Assembly (NCBI RefSeq): GCF_002159915.1
Contig: NZ_NFJP01000025.1
Location: 1 to 64,000 of the forward strand
Direction of reading: 5' to 3'
Origin: Gordonibacter sp. An230
GTDB lineage: Bacteria > Actinomycetota > Coriobacteriia > Coriobacteriales > Eggerthellaceae
DNA: 64,000 nucleotides
Positions 24,936 to 33,303 of this stretch are shown here, piece by piece. How positions within the stretch are numbered: the first letter of the stretch is position 1; each line of letters starts with the position of its first letter. The notes beneath the pieces are model-generated. The model was given only the letters and a program-made list of their open reading frames with translations. It was not told the DNA's origin and did not search any database. A program made the translations under genes and the position numbers.

Positions 24936-26032
24936 CACGCACCTTCCCCGAAAGCGGAGTCCGACGACGCAGCATCGGTTGCAGACGCGCGGGCCGACGC
25001 CTCACCAGAAAAGAGCCCGGACGCCCTCGCGGAAGCCGCCCGAGCGCGCTGCCACGGCGTGGACGGCCGATCGAGCAAGGCGCGCGCGTTTTCCATGAGC
25101 TGCAAAAGCAGTGTCCTGCGCTCGCCCCCCGGCGCGCATCCGCGCGCATCCGCCAAGCGGGCCGCCGTGAACACGACATGCTCGGGACCGCAGGTCATGC
25201 CGCGCATCGGCTCGGGCGTCATGTAAGGCGCGTCCGTCTCGGTGAGCAGGCGGTCGAGCGGCATGCGGGAGGCGGCATCGCGCACCTCGTCGGCGTTCTT
25301 GAACGTGAGCGGCCCGCCGAACGCCGCATGGCATCCTTCCGCGAGCCACGGCTCGAGGGTGGCCCAATCGAGGTTGAAGCAATGCAGAAGCGCGCCCGCT
25401 GCGGGAAAGCCCTCTTCGCGCATGAGGGCGAGCGCATCGTCATGCGCCTCGCGCACGTGCAGGACAAGCGGCAGCCCCGCCTCTTTCGCCAGGCGGATCT
25501 GCCGACGGAACGCATCGCGTTGCGCATCGCGCGGCGAGAAGTCGTAATGGTAGTCGAGCCCCACCTCGCCGAGCGCGCACACGCGCGGATCGGCCAGCCG
25601 CTCGCGCAGACGGGCCTCGAGCGCATCGTCGTAGTGCTTCGCATTGTGCGGATGGCAGCCTATCGCGATGCGGACGTGCGGCACCGCATGCCCCGCGGCC
25701 CCGAAGGCAACGCTTCCCGCGCCCTCCGGCGCGCCTTCGAGCGTCGCAGCGAGCGCCGCCGCCTCTTCGCGCCACGCGTCCAGCCGCTCGAACGTGGTCG
25801 CACCGTCTTCGAACGCGTCGACGATGGTGCAGACGAAACCCACCCCGTGAACAGCGCAGCGCGCGAGCGCGAGCGCCGGATCGGGCAGCAATTGCAAATG
25901 GGCGTGCGTGTCGGCCACCGGCGCCTCGAGCGCGGGCGGTTCGACCGCGCGGTACTTCCCGTGCTTGCGCTTTTGGCGGAACAGCGCATCGCGGAAAACG
26001 GGCTCGCGGCACTCCTGCCGTTCATCGGACAT
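24935..26032 (-). CDS. tatD: TatD-family metal-dependent DNase
   Basis: 365 residues. TatD proteins are TIM-barrel metallohydrolases with DNase activity. Ligands seen: DTHAHLQ, IAIGCHPHNAKHY, LGEVGLDYHYD (with the catalytic Glu), LVLHVREAHDD, LLHCFN and LLTETDAPYMTP. The C-terminal extension after about residue 325 (ARAASARASGLFSGEASARA) is low-complexity and not part of the fold. The N-terminal about 35 residues are also extra. Start ATG at 26032 with AAAGGA upstream. First gene of the coupled tatD-flavodoxin-ksgA run. Confidence 0.93.
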   Translation of the reverse strand: MSDERQECREPVFRDALFRQKRKHGKYRAVEPPALEAPVADTHAHLQLLPDPALALARCAVHGVGFVCTIVDAFEDGATTFERLDAWREEAAALAATLEGAPEGAGSVAFGAAGHAVPHVRIAIGCHPHNAKHYDDALEARLRERLADPRVCALGEVGLDYHYDFSPRDAQRDAFRRQIRLAKEAGLPLVLHVREAHDDALALMREEGFPAAGALLHCFNLDWATLEPWLAEGCHAAFGGPLTFKNADEVRDAASRMPLDRLLTETDAPYMTPEPMRGMTCGPEHVVFTAARLADARGCAPGGERRTLLLQLMENARALLDRPSTPWQRARAASARASGLFSGEASARASATDAASSDSAFGEGA

Positions 26033-26147
26033 GATCGCGTCCTTTCTGGCTCGAAGGGATGGGAGTCGGAGAGGGATGTCGAAGGCAAACGGTCGCCGTC
26101 GGCATCCCGCGAAGGCCGACCGCCCCGAATGCCCGCGCGCGACGCCT

Positions 26148-26181
26148 CTTCCGCGCGCAGCCGCAAGGCGGCACGCGGAAG
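26148..26181 (-). terminator. Hairpin after MetRS
   Basis: CTTCCGCG/CGCGGAAG arms with a nested GCCGC/GCGGC pairing, starting 7 bases after the metG stop. No T-run, so termination is only likely. Confidence 0.4.
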
Positions 26182-26187
26182 GAGGAG

Positions 26188-27777
26188 CTACTCCATGCTC
26201 AGGTCGATGGCGTCCGTGTCCAGGCGCGGGAACAGGGGGTCGCCGATCTCCACGGCGTTGCCGGCGGGCAGCTGGCCCCAAGCCGTGGCGGCCTCGATGT
26301 CGGTCACAGCCGTGATGTCGCCGAGCGACAGGCGGCGGAACACCTCGGCCGACGTGAACGGCATGAGCGGCGCCATGTACAGTGCGATGATGCGGATGGC
26401 CTCGAGCGCGTTGTAGATGACCTCGGCCAGATCAGCGGCGGTTTCCTCGCTCTTCGCGAGGTTCCACGGCGCGCTCTCCTCCACGTAGAGGTTCACGCGA
26501 CCGGCCAGCTTCTGCACCGCAGCGGCGGCACGCGTGAAATCGGCGGCGCCCAGCGCAGCGTCGTATTCGGCGTACAGCTCGTCGGAGATCGCGCGCAGCG
26601 GGTTCTCCTTTGCCAGCACCTCGGCGGGCACCTCCGGCACCTGACCTGCGAAGTACTTCTTCGTCATGTTGAACACACGGCTGCAGAGGTTGCCCCAGGT
26701 GTTCGCCAAGTCGGCGTTGTACACCTGCACCATGCGCTCCAGGGAGATGGAGCCGTCGGCGCCGAACTGCACGTCGCTCATGAAGTAGTAGCGGTACGCG
26801 TCCACGCCGAACACCTTGCACAGGTCGGCCGGTTTGAGGGCGTTGCCCTTCGACTTCGACATCTTCTCGCCCTTGGTGAGCAGAAAGCCGTGGCCGAACA
26901 CCGTGTGCGTGATGGGCATCCCGGCCGCCATGAGCATAGCCGGCCAGATGACGCAGTGGAAGCGCGTGATGTCCTTACCCACGAAGTGGTACTGCATGGG
27001 CCAGCGGGCATCGAACTCGCCGGCGCGCTCGCCCTCGTCGCCGTAGCCGATGCCGGTGAGGTACGCCAGCAGCGCGTCGGCCCACACGTAGGCCACATGT
27101 CCCTCGTCGAACGGCAGCGGCACGCCCCAGTTGAACGTGCTGCGCGAGATGGAGAGGTCCTTCAGGCCGCTCTTCACGAACGACACGATCTCGTTCTTGC
27201 GCGTCTCGGGGCGGATGAAGTCGGGGTTCTCCTCGTAGAACTCGAGCAGCTTGTCGCCGAACTCGGACAGCTTGAAGAACCAGTTCTCCTCGCCGCCCGC
27301 CTTCTGCACGGGGCGCTTGCAGTCGGGGCACACGAGCTGTCCCTCGTCGTTCTTCTCGAGGTCGCTCTCGGCGTAGTACGTCTCCTCGTGCACGCAGTAC
27401 CAACCCTCGTAGCTGCCCTTGTAGCACCAGCCCTTGTCGTAGAGCTCCTGCCAGAACTTCTGCACGCTCTTCGCGTGGCGCGGCTCGGTGGTGCGCACGA
27501 AGTCGGTGTAGGTGATGCCCAGCATGTCCCACGCGTCGCGGAACGCGGGCTCCATGGAGTCGCACCAGTCCTGCGGGGTCATGCCCTTGGCGGCGGCCGT
27601 GTCGGCCACCTTCTGGCCGTGCTCGTCCATGCCCGTGACGAACGCGACGTCGTAGCCGTTCATGCGCTGGTAGCGCGCCACGGTGTCGGCCGCGATGGTG
27701 GTGTACGCCGTGCCCAGGTGCGGGGCCGCGTTGACGTAGTAGATGGGCGTGGTGAACGAGTAGGTTCCCTTTGACAT
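26188..27777 (-). CDS. metG: Methionine-tRNA ligase
   Basis: 529 residues. Class I synthetase charging tRNA-Met. HIGH-type motif AAPHLGTAYTT at about 17-27 and KMSKS in GEKMSKSKGN at about 310. The connective region has WYCVHEETYYAESDLE and LVCPDCKRP, retaining a partial zinc knuckle. VGKDITRFHCVIWPAML is the conserved methionine pocket region. The C-terminal Arc1p-like tRNA-binding domain of some MetRS is absent. A -10-like TAAAAT precedes the gene near 27852-27857 on the minus strand. Its place beside tatD matches Bacillus order. Confidence 0.96.
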   Translation of the reverse strand: MSKGTYSFTTPIYYVNAAPHLGTAYTTIAADTVARYQRMNGYDVAFVTGMDEHGQKVADTAAAKGMTPQDWCDSMEPAFRDAWDMLGITYTDFVRTTEPRHAKSVQKFWQELYDKGWCYKGSYEGWYCVHEETYYAESDLEKNDEGQLVCPDCKRPVQKAGGEENWFFKLSEFGDKLLEFYEENPDFIRPETRKNEIVSFVKSGLKDLSISRSTFNWGVPLPFDEGHVAYVWADALLAYLTGIGYGDEGERAGEFDARWPMQYHFVGKDITRFHCVIWPAMLMAAGMPITHTVFGHGFLLTKGEKMSKSKGNALKPADLCKVFGVDAYRYYFMSDVQFGADGSISLERMVQVYNADLANTWGNLCSRVFNMTKKYFAGQVPEVPAEVLAKENPLRAISDELYAEYDAALGAADFTRAAAAVQKLAGRVNLYVEESAPWNLAKSEETAADLAEVIYNALEAIRIIALYMAPLMPFTSAEVFRRLSLGDITAVTDIEAATAWGQLPAGNAVEIGDPLFPRLDTDAIDLSME

Positions 27778-28018
27778 GCGAGTTTTCCTTTTCTCGAGGC
27801 CGCAGAGCGAATGATGCCCGGTCGGCCGGCGTGCGAAGCTTGCAACCTATCTATTTTAGCACGACCACGCACGCAGAGCACCCAGGCCACAAGCCGCGCG
27901 CAAAGCGAGCGCGAGGAGCGGGGAGGGGCGTTCGCGGAGCGCCCCCAGTCGGGCGGAGCGAGAACGCGCGGGCGAGAACAAGCAGCCGTGCCGCTCCCAG
28001 CTCGACAACAAGAAGGCC

Positions 28019-28172
28019 CCGAAGTGTCACAGATCGCATTTTATGCATAGGTCAAAGCCGCGAAATCACGAGCGCTCATTTCGCGACCTGCTTTTTGCTG
28101 GAAGAAGCGCAGCGGAAGGCGAATCCCGGGCCGAAAATCCATACACAAGACGCAATCCGTGCCACTTCGAAG
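28019..28172. repeat. Inverted-repeat element, copy A
   Basis: Left arm at 28019-28050 and right arm at 28139-28172 are imperfect inverted repeats sharing the core GTGGCACGGAT and CTTGTG with copies B and C. An inner perfect stem CGCGAAAT/ATTTCGCG lies at 28059-28085. It sits in the 570-base gap between metG and the XRE gene, which has no other gene. Confidence 0.7.
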
Positions 28173-28191
28173 CGTCCTCGGCACCGGCACG

Positions 28192-28284
28192 CCTTCGCGC
28201 TCCCGCAAAGCACCGCGTCCGCGGCATTGTCGTAGCCGGCGTCCACGACGCCGCACACCTTCGCGCGCACGCAAAGCACCGCGT
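28192..28284. repeat. Two 27-bp direct repeats, 66 bp apart
   Basis: Both units start CCTTCGCGC and end CGCAAAGCACCGCGT, with two mismatches, at 28192-28218 and 28258-28284. They lie beside inverted-repeat copy A and may be a decayed 66-bp tandem duplication. Confidence 0.55.
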
Positions 28285-28350
28285 TCGAGCGCTTCGACCC
28301 GATTGCGTTCGACGGCCCGGCGCACCCGCCGGGGGGTCAAGGCGATTCGG

Positions 28351-28602
28351 CTAGTCGAAGTAGAACAGGTCCTCAAACTTCTTGTCGAGTGCGATGCACA
28401 GGACGAGCGCCAGCTTCGCGGTGGGGTTGAACAGGCCTGTTTCGATGGCCGAGATGGTCTGGCGCGACACGCCCACGAGGCGCGCAAGGTCGATTTGCGA
28501 CAGGCCCGCTTCAGCGCGGGCAGCCTTCAGGCGGTTCTTGAGCTCGAGCTCGCCGTCGTTGCCGTGGATGTCGTCGATCCCGAGGGAAGGAAGCTTCATC
28601 AT
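28351..28602 (-). CDS. XRE-family helix-turn-helix regulator
   Basis: 83 residues from the ATG pair at 28602/28599. The DNA-binding domain is LKAARAEAGLSQIDLARLVG plus VSRQTISAIETGLFNPTAKL, like the short YgzD/YozG-type regulators, ending KFEDLFYFD. About 25 extra residues precede the domain. It is preceded by a gene for a small membrane protein 8 bases away, its usual partner. The likely operators are the tandem ACAAG-N4-CTTG dyads at 28992-29028 upstream of the pair. Confidence 0.85.
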   Translation of the reverse strand: MMKLPSLGIDDIHGNDGELELKNRLKAARAEAGLSQIDLARLVGVSRQTISAIETGLFNPTAKLALVLCIALDKKFEDLFYFD

Positions 28603-28610
28603 GGCCGGCC

Positions 28611-28925
28611 CTACATCGTTCCCAAGAGGTACTTGATCGCGAACGTCACGGCTCCGAACGCGGCCAAGAGGCCGCAGACGAAACTTAACTTCATTCTGAA
28701 CTGGTAAAACTGCCAGAAGCCCATAGCGGCAACGCCGGAGAGCATGATGGCGCCGCCCTGACTGGTGTCCAAACCGCGGAGCACGTCCCAAAGAAACAGA
28801 AGCAGCCACATGGCCAGCATGGCGCCGACCATGACCGCGCTTTGACGTTGGTTCAGGATGCGAAACCGCTCGTCGGCACCGCGGTTGTCCTCGCGGCTCT
28901 TCGCCAGGATCTCCTCTTTGTCCAT
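28611..28925 (-). CDS. Small two- to three-helix membrane protein
   Basis: 104 residues. A charged cytoplasmic N terminus (MDKEEILAKSREDNRGADER) precedes hydrophobic helices at about 30-48, 58-73 and 80-100. It resembles the DUF6442-type proteins that accompany small XRE regulators. The ATG has a strong GGGAGGT ribosome-binding site. First gene of the pair with the XRE regulator. Function is unknown; such pairs may sense membrane conditions (speculation). Confidence 0.7.
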   Translation of the reverse strand: MDKEEILAKSREDNRGADERFRILNQRQSAVMVGAMLAMWLLLFLWDVLRGLDTSQGGAIMLSGVAAMGFWQFYQFRMKLSFVCGLLAAFGAVTFAIKYLLGTM

Positions 28926-28957
28926 GCCGTACCTCCCGAGCCACCAGTCTGATCATC

Positions 28958-28981
28958 CGAATGTTTCACGTGAAACATTCG
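28958..28981. promoter_or_regulatory. parS chromosome-segregation site
   Basis: A 24-bp perfect palindrome whose central 16 bases (28962-28977) are TGTTTCACGTGAAACA, identical to the consensus parS bound by ParB/Spo0J. parS sites cluster near the replication origin, in agreement with the veg-ksgA-tatD-metG neighbourhood. It lies in the promoter region of the XRE/membrane pair. Confidence 0.9.
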
Positions 28982-28991
28982 TTCGTGTTAC

Positions 28992-29028
28992 TGACAAGTT
29001 TTCTTGTCAATGCGACAAGTATACTTGG
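28992..29028. promoter_or_regulatory. Two tandem ACAAG-N4-CTTG dyads
   Basis: TGACAAG-TTTT-CTTGTCA at 28992-29009 is a perfect dyad. ACAAG-TATA-CTTGG at 29015-29028 is a second, weaker one. Their centres are 21 bp apart, two helical turns, so bound dimers would sit on one face. They lie upstream of the minus-strand XRE operon, its likely target, and also 5' of the plus-strand hydrolase gene. Confidence 0.6.
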
Positions 29029-29126
29029 CGCATCTGAGAAACGCAAGGGGTGCGGTACGTCGACGGCATGGCATGGGGGCGAACCCGAAAAGGCACGCGC
29101 GGCGATAACCTGCTATCATCAAGGAC

Positions 29127-29993
29127 ATGGAACATCAAGGGAACGACCTCAAAGAGCCGAAGGCCGATACCGAGGCGAAAACCGGCAGCGACGTTTCGGC
29201 GGCCACGCCGCCGGGCACCGCCGCGGCCAGAGCCGCCGCGCCCCGTCGGCGCTGGCCGCGGCGGGTGGCTATCGTGCTCGTGGCGCTCGTCGTGGCGGCG
29301 GCGCTGGCGGTGGCGGCGTTCCTCGTGTACGCGAGCGACTACTACCGCGATGCGGACGCCGCCCACGAGAACCTCGTGTCCACCCCGCAGCTTCCCGTGA
29401 CCCAAGGCGCGCACTACCTGGCGTTCGGCGACCACGCGGCCGAGACGGGCCTAGTGTTCTACCCGGGCGCGAAGGTCGAGTACACCGCATACGCCCCGCT
29501 CATGCGCGATTTGGCCGCGCGCGGCTACCTGGCCGTGGTCGTGGAGATGCCCTTCAACTTCGCGTTCTTCGGCATCAATGCGGCCGACGAGGTGCGCGAG
29601 ACGTTCCCCCAGGTGAGAGAGTGGTGGATCGGCGGGCATTCGCTCGGCGGCTCCATGGCGGCACAGTACGCGGCCGACCACGCCGATGATGGCGCGCTCG
29701 CGGGCCTCGTGCTGCTGGGCGCGTACACCGCAAGCGACCTTTCCGCCAGCGATCTGGGCGCCCTTGTTGTGTACGGCTCGGAGGACCAGGTGCTCAACCG
29801 CGGGAAGCTCGCCGACAGCGCCGCCCTCATGCCCGAGGGCGCGCGGACGATCGAGATCGTCGGCGGCAACCACGCGGGCTTCGGCGCCTACGGCCCCCAG
29901 GAGGGCGACGGCACAGCCACGATATCGGCCGAAGAGCAACGCGAGCAAACGATCGATGCCGTAGACTCCTACATCGCATCGCGCGCAACCTGA
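29127..29993 (+). CDS. Membrane-anchored alpha/beta hydrolase
   Basis: 288 residues. A basic N-terminal region with Ala/Pro (to residue 45) precedes one membrane helix at about 46-68 (VAIVLVALVVAAALAVAAFL), so the catalytic part is outside. The hydrolase domain has LVFYPGAKVEYTAYAPLMRD, the nucleophile elbow GGHSLGGSMAA and a likely catalytic His in GGNHAGFGAYG, as in the PF12695 alpha/beta hydrolases. The Asp is probably within VVYGSEDQVLN. The substrate is unknown. Start ATG follows AAGGAC; a TATCAT -10 lies close upstream. Monocistronic. Confidence 0.85.
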   Translation: MEHQGNDLKEPKADTEAKTGSDVSAATPPGTAAARAAAPRRRWPRRVAIVLVALVVAAALAVAAFLVYASDYYRDADAAHENLVSTPQLPVTQGAHYLAFGDHAAETGLVFYPGAKVEYTAYAPLMRDLAARGYLAVVVEMPFNFAFFGINAADEVRETFPQVREWWIGGHSLGGSMAAQYAADHADDGALAGLVLLGAYTASDLSASDLGALVVYGSEDQVLNRGKLADSAALMPEGARTIEIVGGNHAGFGAYGPQEGDGTATISAEEQREQTIDAVDSYIASRAT

Positions 29994-30180
29994 CGCTCCC
30001 AACAGCGCACGGTAAAAAGCTGCGATGGTTTGCGAGCGAGGGAAGGCGAAACGACCCGGTTGCAATCGTCTCATCATTGCACGGTTGGTGTCGATTCGGT
30101 AACGACCGTCGATCATCGCGCCAACGTCTTTATACTGAGCGCATGCACACAGGATCGGACGTCCGTCAAAGGAGCACGGA

Positions 30181-31479
30181 GTGACGAAGCCAGTTCGCTC
30201 GATCGCAAAGGTCGCCGCCTCGCTTGTGGTCGTCATGATCGTGGGCCTGTTCGCCATCCAAATGCGCTACGTGGCCGCCTCAATGAACCTCGTGAGCATC
30301 CCACAGGCGTCGGCCGCCACCTCGCAGCCTGCGACCTATGCATGCGCAACCAGCACGAGCAGATCCGTGGACGTTGAATACTGCAGCGAAGCCGCGGCTA
30401 TGCGAGATCCCGACAACCCAGCAGGGCTCACCTCCACGCGCCTCGCACTCGACGATGCCTGGTTCTCCGAAGACGCCGGCTCCTACAACCATGGCATCGC
30501 CACAGCGTGCGCGGTGCTCAGCGCGGTGTGCAACTCCGAATCGCGCTTCTACAGCAGCGACGGAGCCGAAGCCCCTTACGCCGAACGCGCGCTGACCGCC
30601 TTAGGGTTTCAGCATGTGCGCACCGAATCCTACGCACTGCGCAGCACTGTGATTGATCAAGTCGCGGCCCTTATGAACGGGACAAACGACATGTCAGCCT
30701 ACACGTTCGCCGCGAAGAGCCTACCAAACGGAGACACGCTCGCATTCGTAGGCGTGCGGGGCTCATACGGCACGGAATGGCTCAGCAACTTCAGCATCTT
30801 CGAAGCGAGCGGCCTCCCCGATCACGAAGGATACCGCGCCGCCGAACGCGAGGTGGCGGATGCGCTGGCCGTCTATCTGCGCGAAATAGGAGCCGACCCC
30901 TCGCGCACCCGCGTGCTGACGACAGGCCACAGCCGCGGCGGCGCCATCGCGAACCTGCTGGCCGCCGAGCTCGCCGACCGTGCAAACGGGCCGAACGCCC
31001 TCGCTCGCGAGGACGGCGTGTACGCCTACACGTTCGCCGCACCGGGCGCGACCCGTTCGAAGGCCTGCGACGCCTCGGCCTACAGGGGTATCTTCAACAT
31101 CGTGAATCCTTCCGACATCGTACCGCAACTCCCGCTCTCGTCATGGGGATACGCCCGCTACGGCACCACAATCGAACTGCCGAGCGTCGGCGACCCCTGC
31201 TTCGAGACAGAGCTTCCCGCTATGCAGCAAGCTTACGAACGCAACACCGGCCAAACTAACCAGTGCAACCTCGATGCGCTTGGCTCGCTTGCCGCGTTCG
31301 ACTCGAAGATCGCCAATCTCTTGCCGACACCCGACAGCCTCTTGAGCCCGACGGGCGCGTTCTCGGCGCTGCAACAACTCGTCGCCGTCGATGCCAACTC
31401 GGCGTTTCTGTCGCATTGCCCCGACACCTACATCGCCTGGATGCAGGCCATCGACGAGGACGCGCTCTCTTTCGCGTGA
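30181..31479 (+). CDS. Secreted class-3-lipase-like hydrolase
   Basis: 432 residues from a GTG with AGGAG. An N-terminal helix (AASLVVVMIVGLFAIQM, about 12-28) acts as signal peptide or anchor. The serine-hydrolase elbow is TTGHSRGGAIANLLA at about residue 250, and later FNIVNPSDIVPQLPLSSWGY carries the acidic residue, as in class 3 (Mbeg1-like) lipases. Multiple Cys (ATYACAT, YCSEAA, CAVLSAVCNSE, SHCPD) suggest disulfides outside the cell. A TATACT -10 lies at 30131-30136. No operon partners. The substrate could be lipid or host ester. Confidence 0.82.
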   Translation: MTKPVRSIAKVAASLVVVMIVGLFAIQMRYVAASMNLVSIPQASAATSQPATYACATSTSRSVDVEYCSEAAAMRDPDNPAGLTSTRLALDDAWFSEDAGSYNHGIATACAVLSAVCNSESRFYSSDGAEAPYAERALTALGFQHVRTESYALRSTVIDQVAALMNGTNDMSAYTFAAKSLPNGDTLAFVGVRGSYGTEWLSNFSIFEASGLPDHEGYRAAEREVADALAVYLREIGADPSRTRVLTTGHSRGGAIANLLAAELADRANGPNALAREDGVYAYTFAAPGATRSKACDASAYRGIFNIVNPSDIVPQLPLSSWGYARYGTTIELPSVGDPCFETELPAMQQAYERNTGQTNQCNLDALGSLAAFDSKIANLLPTPDSLLSPTGAFSALQQLVAVDANSAFLSHCPDTYIAWMQAIDEDALSFA

Positions 31480-31591
31480 GCGGATGCCCCTCTGCTAAAC
31501 CGGGATTGACACGAACCCCGCGTTCGCCGAGCCTCGAGCCGAGCTTATCCTGATGGGGTTCGATATCGGGAGGGCGCAAACCGCGTCGATC

Positions 31592-31622
31592 CCGGTTCGG
31601 CACGGGCGTCGCGCCGAACCGG
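31592..31622. other. 10-bp hairpin between lipase and YedZ-like genes
   Basis: CCGGTTCGGC/GCCGAACCGG perfect stem with an 11-base loop, between convergent genes. Possible bidirectional terminator without T-run. Around it, GAACCCC (31518) and GGGGTTC (31555) also pair, so the whole gap may fold. Confidence 0.45.
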
Positions 31623-31691
31623 CGGGGGCCTCACTCGGCGGGCCGACTTGGCCTCTATCGACCTTGGTTAACAGAGACGTCGGTGCGAGCG

Positions 31692-32393
31692 TCAGAGACG
31701 CTTTCGACCGACCTCGTGCGGCAATCGTTTTCCATCGATCACCGCACGCGCCACACGCGCGACGGCGTACGCGCCGAACACCGCCGTGTACGCCGCCACA
31801 CCCTGCACGGCCACCACGCCACCGTCGATCGCGCTGGGAAGCAGCATCGCCGCACTGTGCGCATAGGTGAGCGCGAAGAACGCATAGGCCCACTTCTGCA
31901 CCCTCCTCCACCGCCGCTTCGACATGCGTGCCTTTACGCACGCAAGCGACGTCACGCCCAACACCGCCAGCAGCACGACAAGCGCCACGCCCACAGCCAA
32001 CCCTGCAGCAACGAACGGATCGAGCGCCCGCGCCCCCAGCACACGCGTCGCATACGACATCCCGTATGCGACGATATGGCCGCATATCAGGATGCACGCG
32101 ATGATGGACAGTTCCGCGCGAATGGGAGCGAGATGGCGCCGCACCCTCGATTCGCGGGAGAACACGCCGACGAACATCACCACAGCGAACAGGGCGACCG
32201 CCAGCATGCCCTTCTGCAAAAGAAGGAACACCGCACCCTTCACGACGGCGGGCAACAGCCCCTGCGTACCCGCCAAGTACAGCGCCACCAGGACGGCGGC
32301 CAGCGCGTACCACGCCGCCGGCGCTTTCGCGATGACCGGTTTCAAAGCAAGCACAGACGCCGCCGTGCATGCGAACACCGCAAGAAACATCAT
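31692..32393 (-). CDS. Ferric-reductase-like/YedZ-type haem membrane protein
   Basis: 233 residues with six hydrophobic helices. Conserved His in IICGHIVAYG-like ILICGHIVAYGMSY, and the later TYAHSAAML, are placed as haem ligands of the YedZ/MsrQ and ferric-reductase membrane families. The stretch SKRRWRRVQKWAYAFFALTY is the typical basic loop before the last helices. Start ATG at 32393 (or 32390) after GGGAGGG. It lies downstream of the TorD gene on the same strand and may pass electrons from quinols to a periplasmic partner. The partner is not identified. Confidence 0.7.
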   Translation of the reverse strand: MMFLAVFACTAASVLALKPVIAKAPAAWYALAAVLVALYLAGTQGLLPAVVKGAVFLLLQKGMLAVALFAVVMFVGVFSRESRVRRHLAPIRAELSIIACILICGHIVAYGMSYATRVLGARALDPFVAAGLAVGVALVVLLAVLGVTSLACVKARMSKRRWRRVQKWAYAFFALTYAHSAAMLLPSAIDGGVVAVQGVAAYTAVFGAYAVARVARAVIDGKRLPHEVGRKRL

Positions 32394-32523
32394 GCGCCCC
32401 TACCCTCCCATAATCTCATGTCTTACCGCATTCTTCCCGCCGCTTCTCACCTAGCAACCACGCCCTTTTCCTCCGAATGCGAATGCGGAACAGAGGGCGC
32501 GCGAAGGAGACGCCAGGCCTTCC

Positions 32524-33273
32524 CTAGCCCTTCCCCGCCTCGAACATGCACGCATCGGCCTCCAACTCGCCCAGATAACGCACCCCCAACGAGGCGAAAG
32601 CCTGGTACGCGCCCAGACGGTCACGCTCTCTCACCTCGTCCATGAACCGCGGAAGCCATGCAAGCGCATGCTCCCTGGAGAACAGCGCGATGCGCTGCGC
32701 CCAGAGGGCGGGACCGGCATCGTCGGGCGCACCGCCCTCGGCATTTGTCGAACCCTCTTCTCGTCGCAGCGCCTCGCCATGCCGCGCGTGCAGAAACGCC
32801 AAGAATTCGAATTCCAGAAACACGCTGTCCACCGGCTCGGTGCGAGCGGAGGCGGAGGCCACGCCCGCCTCCGCCATCTGCCGCTCCACATCGAGCGCGC
32901 AGCGCGTCCGAAATAAGCTAGGCGCGCCGGAAGCTACGGAGGCCCGATGCAGAAAGCAGCTCTCGTAGGGCCACACGGGAACGTCGACGCCCGGCGTGAG
33001 GAACAAGTAGCTGTACTCGCGCCGCAGCGCCTCGCGGTCGGCGCCCTCGAACAACTCCCGGCACCGCCCGATCAACCGCTCGTCCTCAACGGCTGCCGCA
33101 CCGCGCGCGTCGCCCAAGCTGGCCTCCCAGTCGGCTAGAAACGACCCGTCAACCAACGCGTCGGCCAACCTCCCGTCTTCGGGAAAGCGAAACGCCGCCG
33201 CCAGAAGTGCCGCCATATCCGACATGCCCACCGCCCGGCGAAGGGCCTCGCCAACGGGATCCCACACCTTCAT
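32524..33273 (-). CDS. TorD/DmsD-family molybdoenzyme chaperone
   Basis: About 249 residues, helical. YSYLFLTPGVDVPVWPYESC at about 95-114 matches the TorD-family signature region (Y-x3-F-x-G-P-x-P-x-P-YES). Such chaperones bind the Tat signal of a Mo enzyme and assist cofactor loading. Its position directly after the iron-sulfur subunit gene of a Tat-dependent Mo enzyme supports this. The start is uncertain: ATG at 33273, with GGGAGG only two bases upstream, or GTG at 33267, better spaced. Pro and Glu residues replace some family consensus, but length is normal. Confidence 0.8.
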   Translation of the reverse strand: MKVWDPVGEALRRAVGMSDMAALLAAAFRFPEDGRLADALVDGSFLADWEASLGDARGAAAVEDERLIGRCRELFEGADREALRREYSYLFLTPGVDVPVWPYESCFLHRASVASGAPSLFRTRCALDVERQMAEAGVASASARTEPVDSVFLEFEFLAFLHARHGEALRREEGSTNAEGGAPDDAGPALWAQRIALFSREHALAWLPRFMDEVRERDRLGAYQAFASLGVRYLGELEADACMFEAGKG

Positions 33274-33303
33274 CACCTCCCAACGCACCCGGTATGCAAG
33301 CCG

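Noticed and set aside
28192-28284. CRISPR-like repeat-spacer unit
   Set aside because: Only two units, both imperfect, and no cas genes in the window.
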